A stretch of 64,000 nt of DNA, taken from Alentia gelatinosa. Its lineage: Eukaryota; Annelida; Polychaeta; Phyllodocida; Polynoidae. Positions 53,311 to 63,060 of this stretch are shown here, one piece after another. The number at the start of each line of letters is the position of its first letter. Position 1 is the first letter of the stretch. Location: the NCBI GenBank assembly GCA_950022655.1, contig OX465584.1, positions 62,064,841 to 62,128,840 of the forward strand, in the 5' to 3' direction. The notes under the pieces are model-generated. The model was given only the letters and a program-made list of their open reading frames with translations, searched no databases and was not told the origin of the DNA. A program made the translations under genes and the position numbers.

Positions 53311-56300
53311 TGCAAGTCACTGATGCTAGTACTGGTTAAATGAATATGAAGGATCATCTGGCTTGGGAAAATAAAATTGAATTTATCTAATCAATTTTGT
53401 AAGATATATGTATAATATCAAAATTAGTTGAGGATAATAGAGTATTGAATATTATACATTAGATAAAATATATACCCTACGAAGGTAGGGTTTGTTGATA
53501 AAATACATAGTATGGTAGAAAAGTAAAAGAAAAAAGGATGTTGGTGGGTTGGAAAAAATAATGGTGTGTTGAGTGGGTTGAAGAATGGTGATTGGAATGG
53601 TGAGGACGGAAGCAGAGTGTGTGGGCATGTATATGTGGTGTTGAGAAATTACACCAGGTGGCCTCAGTGAGCCAGCCTAGATGCCTACTCATCGATGCTG
53701 CACCCATCGTGGCATACGGAAACTCAATGTTAAGCTTTTTGGATTTTAGACGTACAGGATAATACATGCAGTAATTGGGCTTCCTGGGTCACCTAATACA
53801 TATTTGCGTGATCAACAAGCTTTTTGTTAGGCATTTCCTTAATTTTTATTGGTCTTCATCTATCAAAAGTTCCTATATAAAGTGGACTATGGTTATATTT
53901 CTCTGATTTTGAGCATTATTTTTATTTTCTTATTCTGTTGTGTGCTACTTACAAAACTTGTAATATCATTTACATATATCACTCTTCAGTCAAAAATCAT
54001 CATTAATAAGTGAACACTTTTTCTGAGAAACCATGGTCTTTTCGACGTATGTCAACAGTCATGCAATAAGGAAACACTGATCTGTCACATTTCACCACAC
54101 AAGTTCAAATTTAGAACTTCCTAGAGATACTTAGGAGAAACCGAACGAGAGTTAGCCTTGTCAATGTTTATGCCATGATGGGCAGGTTGTGTATTACTAC
54201 ACGAGGCGTTTGCCGAGTTTAGTGAGTAGCAGACCTGACCTGAGTGGTATGAACATTGACAAGGCTAACTCAAGTTCAGTTTCGTATTTATCCTACCCCA
54301 TCTCACCGATATACAGAGAATATTTGTAATTATCCATGTTAGTAGTTATCAATGCTGCCAGATCTACTTTCATTATCTCGTCCCTGATTGGTCCGTTTTT
54401 TTATTCACCTCGGTGCATAATTAATACTTTATCCAACGCTCCGTCAAATACATTGAGTCAATGTTAAACCTATGGCATTTTTTATTAGGGCTAGGATAAA
54501 GACTCATACATTTGAAATTCTAACCAGATCTTTGAAAAGTAATGTCCAACATTAATTTTCTGCCTTCCTTCACGTAGTTGCAAAACATAAATAGTTTTCC
54601 TATTCATTGATAAATTTGTTCCAAAGAGAAAGAAGGTGATCTATGTATGTGCTAAAATACCAAAGACAATATTGTTTCATGTTTCCAAAGATACAATAAT
54701 TTCCATGTCAGACGTTATGCCTTCAAAGCTTCTAGGAAGTGGTTAACTTGTATCTAATTGTTATATGTCTTAGCACCAGCAAAGGTCAGGCAGTTAAAAC
54801 CAGCTGACTCAAATACCAGCTGATGCCAATGGTCATTTTATTGACGCTGTATGGATAAACCTTGTCATATTTGAAAGTTGCAAAACTGTACTAACTGTGG
54901 TCAATAGAGAAATGATTTTGAATTTGAAAAAAATAAAATCTTTTGTATATCATCTTTCTTGACAACCTTCCAAAATGATTTGCTATGATTTTTCCCTGCA
55001 AGTTAAACATAGTTTCTGCCATCAAGACAGTGGTTCAACACATTTTATGTACCTTTGAAAACACTCTGGGCACTTTTGAATATTCTCTGACAAGGAAATC
55101 TATGCTACTTCCCTAACCATCGCCTTGTGTGTCTATTTGTCAATATAAGCTACCCGACATGCATACAGAAAGAAAGTGGGTAACTTCCTTTTCTCGTCGG
55201 ATGAAGTTCAATGTGACCACTCTAAACTCTAGATGATGTATTTAGCGCGTGCAAGCACACTCTAAAAACCAGACACATGATAACATTAAATGGTGATGGT
55301 CTTCCTCTTCAACGAAAAAGAATGATCATTGCCCAGGTACCTGAAAACCAAAGGACTGTCACTTGATAGTCACGGTAGCTGCCCTGCTAAGACCCAAAAT
55401 TCCATTTATTAGAGCATGCTTGCACATGCTAAATACAGCAACTAGAGATTAGAGTCAGGGTTAGAGTGGTCACATTGAACTTTCAGTGTGCTTCCAGAAA
55501 ACTATCCCTTTACTATCTGCATGCTGTTCACTGTGATAGTGAGAACAGATCAGGGAGCCAGTGTCTCAGGGTCTTAGAGGTCTGCCCAGCTGACCATGAC
55601 CAATTACTCAAGACCGAAATACCTCATTGACCCACTGTTGCTTGATATGTTTTGATGCTAGACTCAGGCACTTGACTGGGTGAGTAATTGACTGGGTGCA
55701 AGTGGTTGCAGAAAACAGCCCATAGACTGAATGTACCCCAAACCTTTTAGTTGTTATTCATTTATAATTGCACGCTCATTCATCAATGATGAACATTCTT
55801 TTTGCTCCTAGTTGTTGTTGGGTACCTAAACCTGAACCCATTGTATAAGAACATCCATATCATATTTGTGTAATATTTACGCAGGGCACAGACATTGCAC
55901 ACCAGCAGATCACAATGAAGTTTAATTGATGTCACAGATGCCAGTTTTGTTGGTTTGTTTGTTTGATTTAATGTTCAGTCAAAGATTATAGGCCATGTTC
56001 AGACTTTCCCAATATTCTTTTCCACCACAAGCCCAGAAGTAAGGAAATTAGGTACATATACTGAGTTTAAACTAATGATAAAGGAACTGTCCCTGGCTGC
56101 TCTAATGAAATTATAGAGTTTGAGAAATGTATGAAGATGTTTGATTACCTGTGCGATGTCTTATATAATATGAATGTATGATGGAATACCTCACATTATC
56201 CTTGACTTACTGATGTTTTCCATGAAGTTTATATAAAATAATGCACTGCACGAAAACCACTATTTTACATATATATACGCCATCGCAATAACAAACATAT

Positions 56301-56456
56301 CGGCTGTATTGTGCCTTGTTTACATTTGTATACGCCTCTTATCCGCGTCTGCGTTTCGGGCGTCTATGAGGTAGTTTCCATATGTAGACAGGCGTAACTT
56401 GGCTGTATTTCGCGCCTGGCATATCCAAGATAAAGCATGCTCTGTGCGATATATAT
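52823..56456 (+). repeat. Segmental duplication, copy 3 (partner 3352-6590)
   Basis: Near-identical to copy 1 outside the nested insertion at 52903-53310. At 56456 the match to copy 1 stops inside the TATACGCC element (ATATATACG) and jumps to sequence equal to 9795-9860, so copy 3 lacks what corresponds to 6595-9790. Contains a TTTATCCTACCCC MITE at 54287-54500. No genes. Confidence 0.85.
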
Positions 56457-56457
56457 A

Positions 56458-56597
56458 CGAATTATGATTCCCAGATAATTAAAATGAAATACCCTTTGTA
56501 ACTTCTGATTATGAATATACAATTTTAATCAGTGCCAAGAAGTCTGTGTCAGGTACATTCTCTGACTGGGCATACACTGTCTAGTAATTTATAGATA
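56458..56597 (-). pseudogene. Residue of old LINE fragment flanking the new LINE
   Basis: Two short pieces equal to 9797-9855 and 10850-10930 joined directly, so about 990 bp of the copy 1 sequence (including its 630 bp MITE) is missing. The right end is the insertion point of the 6.46 kb LINE. Confidence 0.7.
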
Positions 56598-57328
56598 GAC
56601 TTGAGGAGAAATTGGAGGCAAAGTTGGCTACTCTCACTGATACCATTGAGGAAGTGAAAAATAGGCAACGAGATCAGAAGCCAACTGAGTTGTCTACCCC
56701 ATCGTCTCTATCTGGTAGATACCAATCGCCGCGCCGTCTCAACATCTATATTGATGGTTTGCCGGAGGGTGGTGGTGGCCAAGCAGAGGATACCTATGCA
56801 GTGGTGTTACAATTGCTAAAGGGATTAGACAGCTCAGTTACCATAGCAGATATTTCCTATGTCCAGAGGATAGTTCATAAGGTTGCCAGTACCAGACCGA
56901 ATAAGATTCTGTGTTGCTTTACGACAGTAAGAATGCGTGATAATGTTATCCGCTTAAAACAGAACATTCGCAATTTGAGGGGTTATAATGGTGTGTACAT
57001 AAACCCGGATGAGGACGCGGACACACGAAATGCGAAAATCAGGGCTAGGCTAATGGCTTCGCACTGTCGCAAAAAGAAGTATAATGTGGTGCTTAAGGGC
57101 GACAAAATCACGGTGAATGGGGTAGAGTACAGCTCTAGGGAGATGGGAAATATCCCAGATGAACTAAAACCACCTAAGTCGCTAACTCTGGGGAATGATC
57201 AGGTACAGCGGCAACGAGAGAAGGATCATGGTAATGACAAACCGGGATCAGCTTCGAATCCCCTGGATACCCTCTTTCGGGAGGATGATCCGGTGGATCA
57301 TGAGTTCATTGGTCAAAAGGGAAACTAA
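56598..57328 (+). CDS. L1-type ORF1 RNA-binding protein, N-terminally truncated
   Basis: Open from the insertion junction; the native start is missing. Residues 1-25 form a heptad-like coiled coil (LEEKLEAKLATLTDTIEEV). Next comes an RRM-like domain (RRLNIYIDGLPEGG, then ADISYVQRIVHK, NKILCCFTTVRMRDNVI). The C-terminal domain follows (GVYINPDEDADTRNAKIRAR, VVLKGDKITVNGVEYS). This is the L1 ORF1p arrangement: trimerising coil, RRM, CTD, acting as an RNA chaperone in the retrotransposition particle. A 45-residue charged tail follows. The stop (57326-57328) lies 29 nt inside the next ORF, whose ATG is at 57300 in the +1 frame, suggesting reinitiation or frameshifting. Confidence 0.75.
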
Positions 57329-57800
57329 ATCAGGAATAGTATTCCGAGGCTATAAATCACCTCTCAGCAACTTCTTTAATGTTGCTGTAGATCATGATGG
57401 TACAACGTATCAGACGGCTGAGCATCTTTATCAAGCCTGGAAGTGCAAATCTAATGAAAATGTTGAGTTGTTTAACATGGTCCTGAAGGAAACATCCCCC
57501 CTGGGAGCAAAGAAAATAGGTGATAAGTGTCGGGAGTCACAGGATTGGATAAATTCCAGGTCTGAAGTGATGGCCACGATAGTGAATCTAAAGTTCAGAC
57601 AACACCCGGCTATGTGCAGGTACCTGATATCCACGCACCCCAAACCCCTGATTGAGGCTACACGTAACCAGTTCTGGGCCGGTGGGGCTGATCCGGGATC
57701 GACGGTATATGAATCTGGCCTGTACAAGGGACAAAACGAGCTGGGCAAAATACTGTCTAGTCTGCGAGATAATCTGAGACGTGAAGACCAGTGTTCTTAA
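57300..57800 (+). CDS. NADAR (YbiA-like) domain protein encoded within a LINE
   Basis: 166 residues from the ATG at 57300. An in-frame ATG at 57195 would add 35 residues entirely within ORF1; I prefer 57300 because the domain starts at residue 13. Visible family blocks: VFRGYKSPLSNFF (13-26), YQTAEHLYQAWK (37-48), GAKKIG (69-74), DWINSRSEVM (82-91), LKFRQHP (97-103), LIEATRNQFWAGG (117-129) and GQNELGKILSSLR (144-156). The NADAR/YbiA family is about 160 residues long and includes N-glycosidases acting on riboflavin-pathway intermediates or ADP-ribosylated substrates. Here the domain is complete, and Glu41, Trp83 and Trp126 sit at conserved-looking places. Located between ORF1 and the SGNH ORF on the same transcript. 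Its role in a LINE is unknown. Confidence 0.75.
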   Translation: MSSLVKRETKSGIVFRGYKSPLSNFFNVAVDHDGTTYQTAEHLYQAWKCKSNENVELFNMVLKETSPLGAKKIGDKCRESQDWINSRSEVMATIVNLKFRQHPAMCRYLISTHPKPLIEATRNQFWAGGADPGSTVYESGLYKGQNELGKILSSLRDNLRREDQCS

Positions 57801-58296
57801 TTTCATGTGAGGTGCACCCATAGCTTTTGATTGTTGCTCATTATGTGTTTGTTTTATACTGGTGAGTGCGTTTGGATACGAGCGCAACCAATTGATACAT
57901 ATTGACCTGGTTTTGTCACCTATATTTGGCGGTTCTTTTTGGATTGCCCCTGACTGTAGTGTGTTTCGTCTGTCCGCCCCCCTTTCCGTTAATTGGATGG
58001 CTGTGCCTGGCTGTGCTTGAATGCATGCTTGACGGCGTGACTGGCGGTAGTGACCTTTCTGTTATATACGGGTGTTGCTATTCATTCTATGAATAACGTA
58101 TCTGACTAACTGCTGTGAGGATTTGTATGCTCACCTGTTTCTGGACACGCCTCTTTTTACGGATTATATCCAGACTCACCCAAGGAGTGTGGTCTACAGT
58201 ATTATTTACTGCCATATAAACTGTTACGTATGGATTGTGAACCTTGAAATTTAGTTCTGTTTTACCAGCTACTGTGTAAGCGCTGCCTTTTTGAGT
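57801..58296 (+). other. Inter-ORF spacer of the LINE
   Basis: About 500 bases between the NADAR and SGNH ORFs. A 64-residue hydrophobic frame (57902-58096) lacks an early ATG and a family signature; not annotated as a gene. Confidence 0.4.
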
Positions 58297-58935
58297 ATGT
58301 CTTATCTATGCATTGGTGATTCGAGAATAAGATACCTGGAGAGTGCTGCAGTCCAGGTGGGTGTGCTGGGCTTGACTACCATATGCTGTCTGGGAGCTAC
58401 TATAGACAGAACATTCAAGGCGTCCATGAGTGCAATCGGGTCTCATGGCTGGTCTGCAATTTATGTACTTAGTGGCATAAATGATGTGACAAGATTGGAA
58501 AAACACCCAAGACAAGTGGTCATGCCAGAGGTTGATGTTGACAGCCTTGCAGGTTTTGTGACCATGGAGTTTATAAATGTAATTGATAGAATACATGCGA
58601 TACTGCCCTCTGTGCCAGTTATCATAGCAACTCTGTATGGTGTTGATTTGGAAGCAGCAAGTGGCGGAAATGTAATGGTAGGACATCAGGATGCATTAAA
58701 TCGCACTGTCAAAATCATAAATGAAAACATTGTTGCCATAAATGCGCGCATTAATGCTCGGACACCCTATGTTGGGAGTCTAGTTCATAAGAGGAAGGGT
58801 AGGGGCAGAGGCTTGATCAATGTTTATGCTGTGCTAGCCGATGGGGTGCACCCACATGCATCTGCTTTGAGCAGGCTTGGGCGTTTGCTTCATGATGCTA
58901 TACGAGCTAATTCCGTGAATGGTGTCCACCAATAA
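58297..58935 (+). CDS. SGNH/GDSL-type hydrolase in the LINE
   Basis: 212 residues from ATG 58297. Block I is LCIGDSRIRYLE with the nucleophile Ser9; block III is LSGINDVTRL (Gly60, Asn62, Asp63); block V is DGVHPHASALSRLG with Asp182 and His185 as the catalytic pair. This is the full set expected of an SGNH esterase. Esterase domains are known in ORF1 of some CR1 and L2 elements, where they are fused to other ORF1 domains; here it is a separate ORF downstream of the RNA-binding protein. Substrate unknown; membrane or lipid interactions have been suggested for the family. Frame open throughout. Confidence 0.75.
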   Translation: MSYLCIGDSRIRYLESAAVQVGVLGLTTICCLGATIDRTFKASMSAIGSHGWSAIYVLSGINDVTRLEKHPRQVVMPEVDVDSLAGFVTMEFINVIDRIHAILPSVPVIIATLYGVDLEAASGGNVMVGHQDALNRTVKIINENIVAINARINARTPYVGSLVHKRKGRGRGLINVYAVLADGVHPHASALSRLGRLLHDAIRANSVNGVHQ

Positions 58936-58975
58936 TTTCTCTTTTTTTCTCCCCCTCGTTTACGGGAACTGATAT

Positions 58976-59105
58976 GTGTGAGCTTAGATCACAATAATAT
59001 GGTGTCATTGAGTGATGATGATTTCTTTGTGCAAATTTTGTGTGTGCGCTCAGCTCATAATAATATGGTGTCATTGAGTGATGATGATTTCTTCATGTAA
59101 ATTTC
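58976..59105 (+). repeat. Two 65 bp direct repeats in the LINE spacer
   Basis: AATAATATGGTGTCATTGAG, followed by TGATGATGATTTCTT, occurs at 58994 and 59059, an exact 65-base spacing. Lies between the SGNH ORF and the hydrophobic ORF. Could be a variable UTR repeat or a structured RNA signal. Confidence 0.7.
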
Positions 59106-59266
59106 TGTGTGCCTATGATGTATGATGTTCATTGGGTAGAGACGTGTGGACTGTCACTGTCATTTATTTTTTGCTTCTTTTTTTTCTTAATTATCGTTTT
59201 GTTTACTGAGATAACAGGTTTTTGGGCTCGCCATGCCATTTTCTTGTCTTTTTTAAATTGTTCTTG

Positions 59267-59692
59267 ATGTTTTTGTTCGTACGCAACTATGGGGTTACTC
59301 TACTTGAGTCTATGTTTGTAGACTCATGTTATGCCTCTTACCTGGATAGAATATTAACTATACAGGTCGTATGTATATCACTTTGTTTCTTTATTCCTGT
59401 GGTAACTGTGTCTTGTGAAATTGTCTGTTTTGTGTTAGAGTTTTTTTCTGGTGGTATGATGAGGGGTTTTGAGGCTCAGTCTTGGTGGAGGTCATGTTAT
59501 CCCGCCATGTTTCTACAAGTTGAGTATTTAGGTTGTCCTATGATTGATCAATATTTGCTGTTCTTGTACTGGATGTGGTTATATGATGGGTTGTGCAACA
59601 TCTCCTCCTGGTTTGTGTTGTGGTGGGGAAATGTTGTTGATTTGTATGTTATGGTAATCAGTATGTTACGTTTCTGGACGGATATTTTGTAA
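59267..59692 (+). CDS. Hydrophobic ORF ending in TAATG overlap with ORF2
   Basis: 141 residues from the first ATG (the open frame extends back to 59222). Very rich in Phe, Leu, Val, Cys, Tyr and Trp, with about four possible membrane segments (e.g. VVCISLCFFIPVVTVSC, LLFLYWMWLYDGL). Its TAA (59690-59692) shares its last A with the ATG of the endonuclease-RT (59692-59694). TAATG overlaps drive termination-reinitiation in some LINEs. The region is T-rich, which makes hydrophobic frames by chance more likely, and I recognise no family. It may be a true accessory protein or a translational relay. Confidence 0.4.
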   Translation: MFLFVRNYGVTLLESMFVDSCYASYLDRILTIQVVCISLCFFIPVVTVSCEIVCFVLEFFSGGMMRGFEAQSWWRSCYPAMFLQVEYLGCPMIDQYLLFLYWMWLYDGLCNISSWFVLWWGNVVDLYVMVISMLRFWTDIL

Positions 59693-62535
59693 TGGTGGGA
59701 TATATTTTTTCGGAAGATATAAGTAAGCAGCGGGGTCTCTCATTAGTTACTATTAATACTAGAAGTCTTTATAAAAAACTAGAACAAGTCAAATATATGT
59801 TTAAAACTGTCGATTTTTTAACTGTGACAGAGTCCTGGCTGACTGAGAAATACGACCACACCATGTTACACATAGATGGAATGAAAAATTTCCGACTTGA
59901 TAGACACAGTAAAACGGCGACAAGAGGTGGTGGCCTTATTTTATATGTTAACCAGAACCTAGCGAAGTTAACCCATAAAATTGACAATAGCTCGGTTAGT
60001 AATGAACATGTGGAGATCCTTACCTGTACTTATATTCAGCCACACCGGAGGAAGATGTTACTGGTTTCAGTTTATAGACAACCGAGAGGTAACCCACAGC
60101 TGGCATATGACATACTGGATAATATATTAAATGATCCTGCTTTTGTGGGTTTTGAGACTTGGGTGCTTTGGGATATGAATATTAATTTAAATGTATCAAT
60201 GAGTAGAAAATATAATATTATGAATGAATTCCTAGTTAAAAATAACCTGAGTATAGTTAAGACCCATGACACTTTTTTGCATAAATTTGGGAACTCCAGG
60301 ATTGATCACATTTATACCGATTCCAGACATGTTGCCAGTAGTGGAAATGTTAACTGTTATGTTCGTGATCACATACCTATCTACGTTATAAGAAAATTTC
60401 AAAAGCCAGTGGTGAGCACAAGATCATTTCAGGGTCGACGTTATCATAATGTTTCAGTTGCTGGATTGCAGGATCATATTGATGATTTTGCTTGTGATGC
60501 GAATGTTGATCTTTCAGCATTTGATCAATACAAATTGTGGGAAACTCATTTAAATGTATACTTGGATACGGTGTGTCCTAAAAAGATAACGAAGGTAAAA
60601 GAAAGGGATGGGATTGATTTGCCTATCGATGCCCAGAATCTTATATTGGAGAGGGCCTGGTTGTTGGCTCGCTGTAGGGTTAATGCTAATAATACAGATT
60701 TGCGTAGATGTAGACGGATATCGAGGAGAATAAATTTGCTAATTAGGCAGGACATGTCCCGAGTGGTACGTCAACATGTGTCGGAGAATGTGGGAAACCC
60801 AAAGAAATTTTGGAAAACAGTTAATGGACTCTGGTCTCCAAAAGATACGGACACTTGTTATCAGATTCAGGGGACAGACGGTGTGAACGTTCGGGATGTG
60901 GAACTTCCAGGTTATTTAGATAATTATTATTCAACAGCAGTGACAGACACGATGCAATCTGGGTGTCTAGCAGACTTTGATGTAAATTTGTACCCAAATG
61001 GTGAGATTGATTTATTTGAGATTGATTTGGAAAGGACCAAAGAGCTGCTAAAGAAAATAAAATGTAACAAGTCCTCGGGAATCAAGGATATGAGTACTAT
61101 GTTTTTGAAAATGTCTTTTAATCTAAGACCAGATGTACTACAAACTATAATAAATAGAGCGATTAATGATGCAGATTTCCCAAGTGAATGGACACGAGGT
61201 ACTATCTCACCGCTTCCAAAGATTCCCCATCCTGCGTTCCCAGGAGATTTACGCCCTATAACTACTTTGTCGACAATGTCGAAGATCCTGGAGTATGAGA
61301 TCCACCATCAGCTTGTTTCTGTGCTTCTTGAACGTCGCTGTTTTTGGGAAACCCAGTTTGGTTTCCTGCCGGGGAGGTCCACGGGGCAGGCTGTTTTTCG
61401 GCTGTTGGCCACGCTTTTTGCTAGTATTGATGGACGCAGTAGTGCAGTCTGTGCTTTCGTGGACCTCTCCAAGGCTTTTGATTGTGTACCACATGTGGGA
61501 CTGTTAAAGACTCTTGCGGCTATTGGTTGTACCAGGAGGGTTTTGAAACTGTTGAAATCGTATTTTATTGTCAGGTCGCATGTAACCAAGATTGGTGATA
61601 CCTTATCGGATGAAATCAGGGTGAAAACAGGGGTGCCGCAGGGGTCCGTTTTGGGCCCCGTACTTTTTGTTCTTTACCTAAACAACTGCGTTGATATATT
61701 GAAGCACTCGGGGTGTATTTTATATGCTGACGATATTGTGTTAACCATAACTGGGAGGGATGGTGATATCATGGCGGAATTATTGCAGAATGACTTATGC
61801 GAACTGAACAAATGGTTGGTCAATAGAAATTTAAAGATAAACAAAAAGAAGTCGAAAATTATGTGGTTCGCTGGATCCAGAAAGATTAACATCGAGCAAT
61901 ATAAGGTGAAACTAGATGGTATGATATTAGAGGTCGTTGATAGGTTTTCGTATCTTGGTGTTTTAATTGATGACAAACTCAACTTCACACCATTTTATAA
62001 CAGATTGAAGCGCGATTTTCAACTGAAATTGTTCAAGCTGCGTAAATTACGGTTCTTTATTGACGCCAGTACATCGATATCCATCCTAAAAACCATGATG
62101 TTAACTAAGCTCGAATATTGTAGTTTTATTTGTGTTTCACTTACTGAGACTCAAAAAGGAAAGCTCCAGATCTTATTTAACAATGCCCTTTGTGTATGTT
62201 TTCGCTGTGGTGTTGATGTACGATTGAGTATAGTATCGATGCTGCAGAGGGCAAATATCATGACTCTGGAGGCAAGACGCAATGTACAACTACTATGTTT
62301 TCTGTATTGGTGGGCCTCTGATCGGGATAATCAAATTGTTGAAAATGTGAGATTGACAAGGAGTACTGAAAAGATTAAAATTAGACTAAAACGACCGCAA
62401 ACAGAGATGTTCAGAAGATCACCGCTATATGCTGGCAAAATGTTATGGGATATGCTTCCCGTAGAAGCTCAGCGCATAGAAACTAGACACCTCTTTAAAC
62501 GATGGTTAAAACGTGACGTATTTGATGATCAATGA
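59692..62535 (+). CDS. LINE ORF2: APE endonuclease and reverse transcriptase, intact
   Basis: 947 residues, no stops. APE endonuclease at 1 to about 235: ITINTRSL-type start (LVTINTRSLYKK), VTESWLTE with the catalytic Glu, VLWDMNINL where GDFN is usual, RIDHIYTD, and VRDHIPIYVI where SDH is usual. RT at about 480-760: LRPITTLSTMSKILEYEI, QFGFLPGRSTGQAVF, AFVDLSKAFDCVPHVGLL, GVPQGSVLGPVLFVLY, YADDIVLTI, then RFSYLGVLIDDKLNF. The C-terminal part has RRNVQLLCFLYWWA and RSPLYAGKMLWDML, as in CR1/L2/jockey-group LINEs. It nicks target DNA and reverse-transcribes from the nick. Main catalytic residues are present, and the two altered endonuclease positions are odd. Starts by TAATG coupling to the upstream ORF. 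Confidence 0.9.
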   Translation: MVGYIFSEDISKQRGLSLVTINTRSLYKKLEQVKYMFKTVDFLTVTESWLTEKYDHTMLHIDGMKNFRLDRHSKTATRGGGLILYVNQNLAKLTHKIDNSSVSNEHVEILTCTYIQPHRRKMLLVSVYRQPRGNPQLAYDILDNILNDPAFVGFETWVLWDMNINLNVSMSRKYNIMNEFLVKNNLSIVKTHDTFLHKFGNSRIDHIYTDSRHVASSGNVNCYVRDHIPIYVIRKFQKPVVSTRSFQGRRYHNVSVAGLQDHIDDFACDANVDLSAFDQYKLWETHLNVYLDTVCPKKITKVKERDGIDLPIDAQNLILERAWLLARCRVNANNTDLRRCRRISRRINLLIRQDMSRVVRQHVSENVGNPKKFWKTVNGLWSPKDTDTCYQIQGTDGVNVRDVELPGYLDNYYSTAVTDTMQSGCLADFDVNLYPNGEIDLFEIDLERTKELLKKIKCNKSSGIKDMSTMFLKMSFNLRPDVLQTIINRAINDADFPSEWTRGTISPLPKIPHPAFPGDLRPITTLSTMSKILEYEIHHQLVSVLLERRCFWETQFGFLPGRSTGQAVFRLLATLFASIDGRSSAVCAFVDLSKAFDCVPHVGLLKTLAAIGCTRRVLKLLKSYFIVRSHVTKIGDTLSDEIRVKTGVPQGSVLGPVLFVLYLNNCVDILKHSGCILYADDIVLTITGRDGDIMAELLQNDLCELNKWLVNRNLKINKKKSKIMWFAGSRKINIEQYKVKLDGMILEVVDRFSYLGVLIDDKLNFTPFYNRLKRDFQLKLFKLRKLRFFIDASTSISILKTMMLTKLEYCSFICVSLTETQKGKLQILFNNALCVCFRCGVDVRLSIVSMLQRANIMTLEARRNVQLLCFLYWWASDRDNQIVENVRLTRSTEKIKIRLKRPQTEMFRRSPLYAGKMLWDMLPVEAQRIETRHLFKRWLKRDVFDDQ

Positions 62536-63060
62536 TGTATTGGATATGTGAGATAGCCTTTTGTATTAATTTTTGATCTTGAAATGAGGGATAATATGAA
62601 TAATTAAGATATGAATAATGTTTTTCGAGATACTCTCTTATTGCCACTAGTTTTTCTACTCATTTACTTTTTTTTATGTTTTTTTTTCTATTACTTACTG
62701 TGATATGTTGCCAGGTAAACATATAACATGGTATGTAAAAACTGATACTTCAATATGGAAAACTTTTTTCCGATATCTTTGAGAGTTTGCTTGTGTATCA
62801 TGTCTCAATACTGTAATTGTCTTTGTTTTGTCAGTGTGTCTAAATGGCAACTTGTTTTTCGTTGTTTCCATGTTGTACAATCTGGCCCATGTTAAAGATT
62901 TGGAATATGTATTATATATACTGGGAGGTTTAACACACATGGCCTGTCTGTTTATTTGTGGTTGTTAATTTTGTAACGGTTTGACGCTATTGGTTGAAAA
63001 TCATCTACAATTGTACATGAATCCTTAAACGTCAATAAAGAACAAATTTACAACAACAAA
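62536..63060 (+). other. 3' UTR of the LINE
   Basis: AT-rich with T-runs, ending AATAAA (63034-63039) then ACAACAACAAAAA, a short A-rich tail at the insertion border. No ORF of note. Confidence 0.65.

Larger units (their letters stand above)
56598..63060 (+). mobile_element. Multi-ORF LINE with NADAR and SGNH domains, 5' truncated
   Basis: Copy 1 (10918-10955) reads TTTATAGATA, ten further bases, then AATGAGCATA. Here TTATAGATA ends at 56597 and AATGAGCATA restarts at about 63061, so the interval is one insertion with a roughly 10-base target deletion instead of a duplication. The 5' edge cuts into ORF1; the 3' end has AATAAA (63034-63039) and the tail ACAACAACAAAAA. ORFs on the plus strand: ORF1, NADAR, SGNH hydrolase, hydrophobic ORF, endonuclease-RT. 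All remaining frames are open, so the insertion is young. Confidence 0.8.

Noticed and set aside
57902..58096. 64-residue hydrophobic ORF in the LINE spacer
   Set aside because: No early ATG, T-rich composition, no overlap or coupling signal with neighbours.
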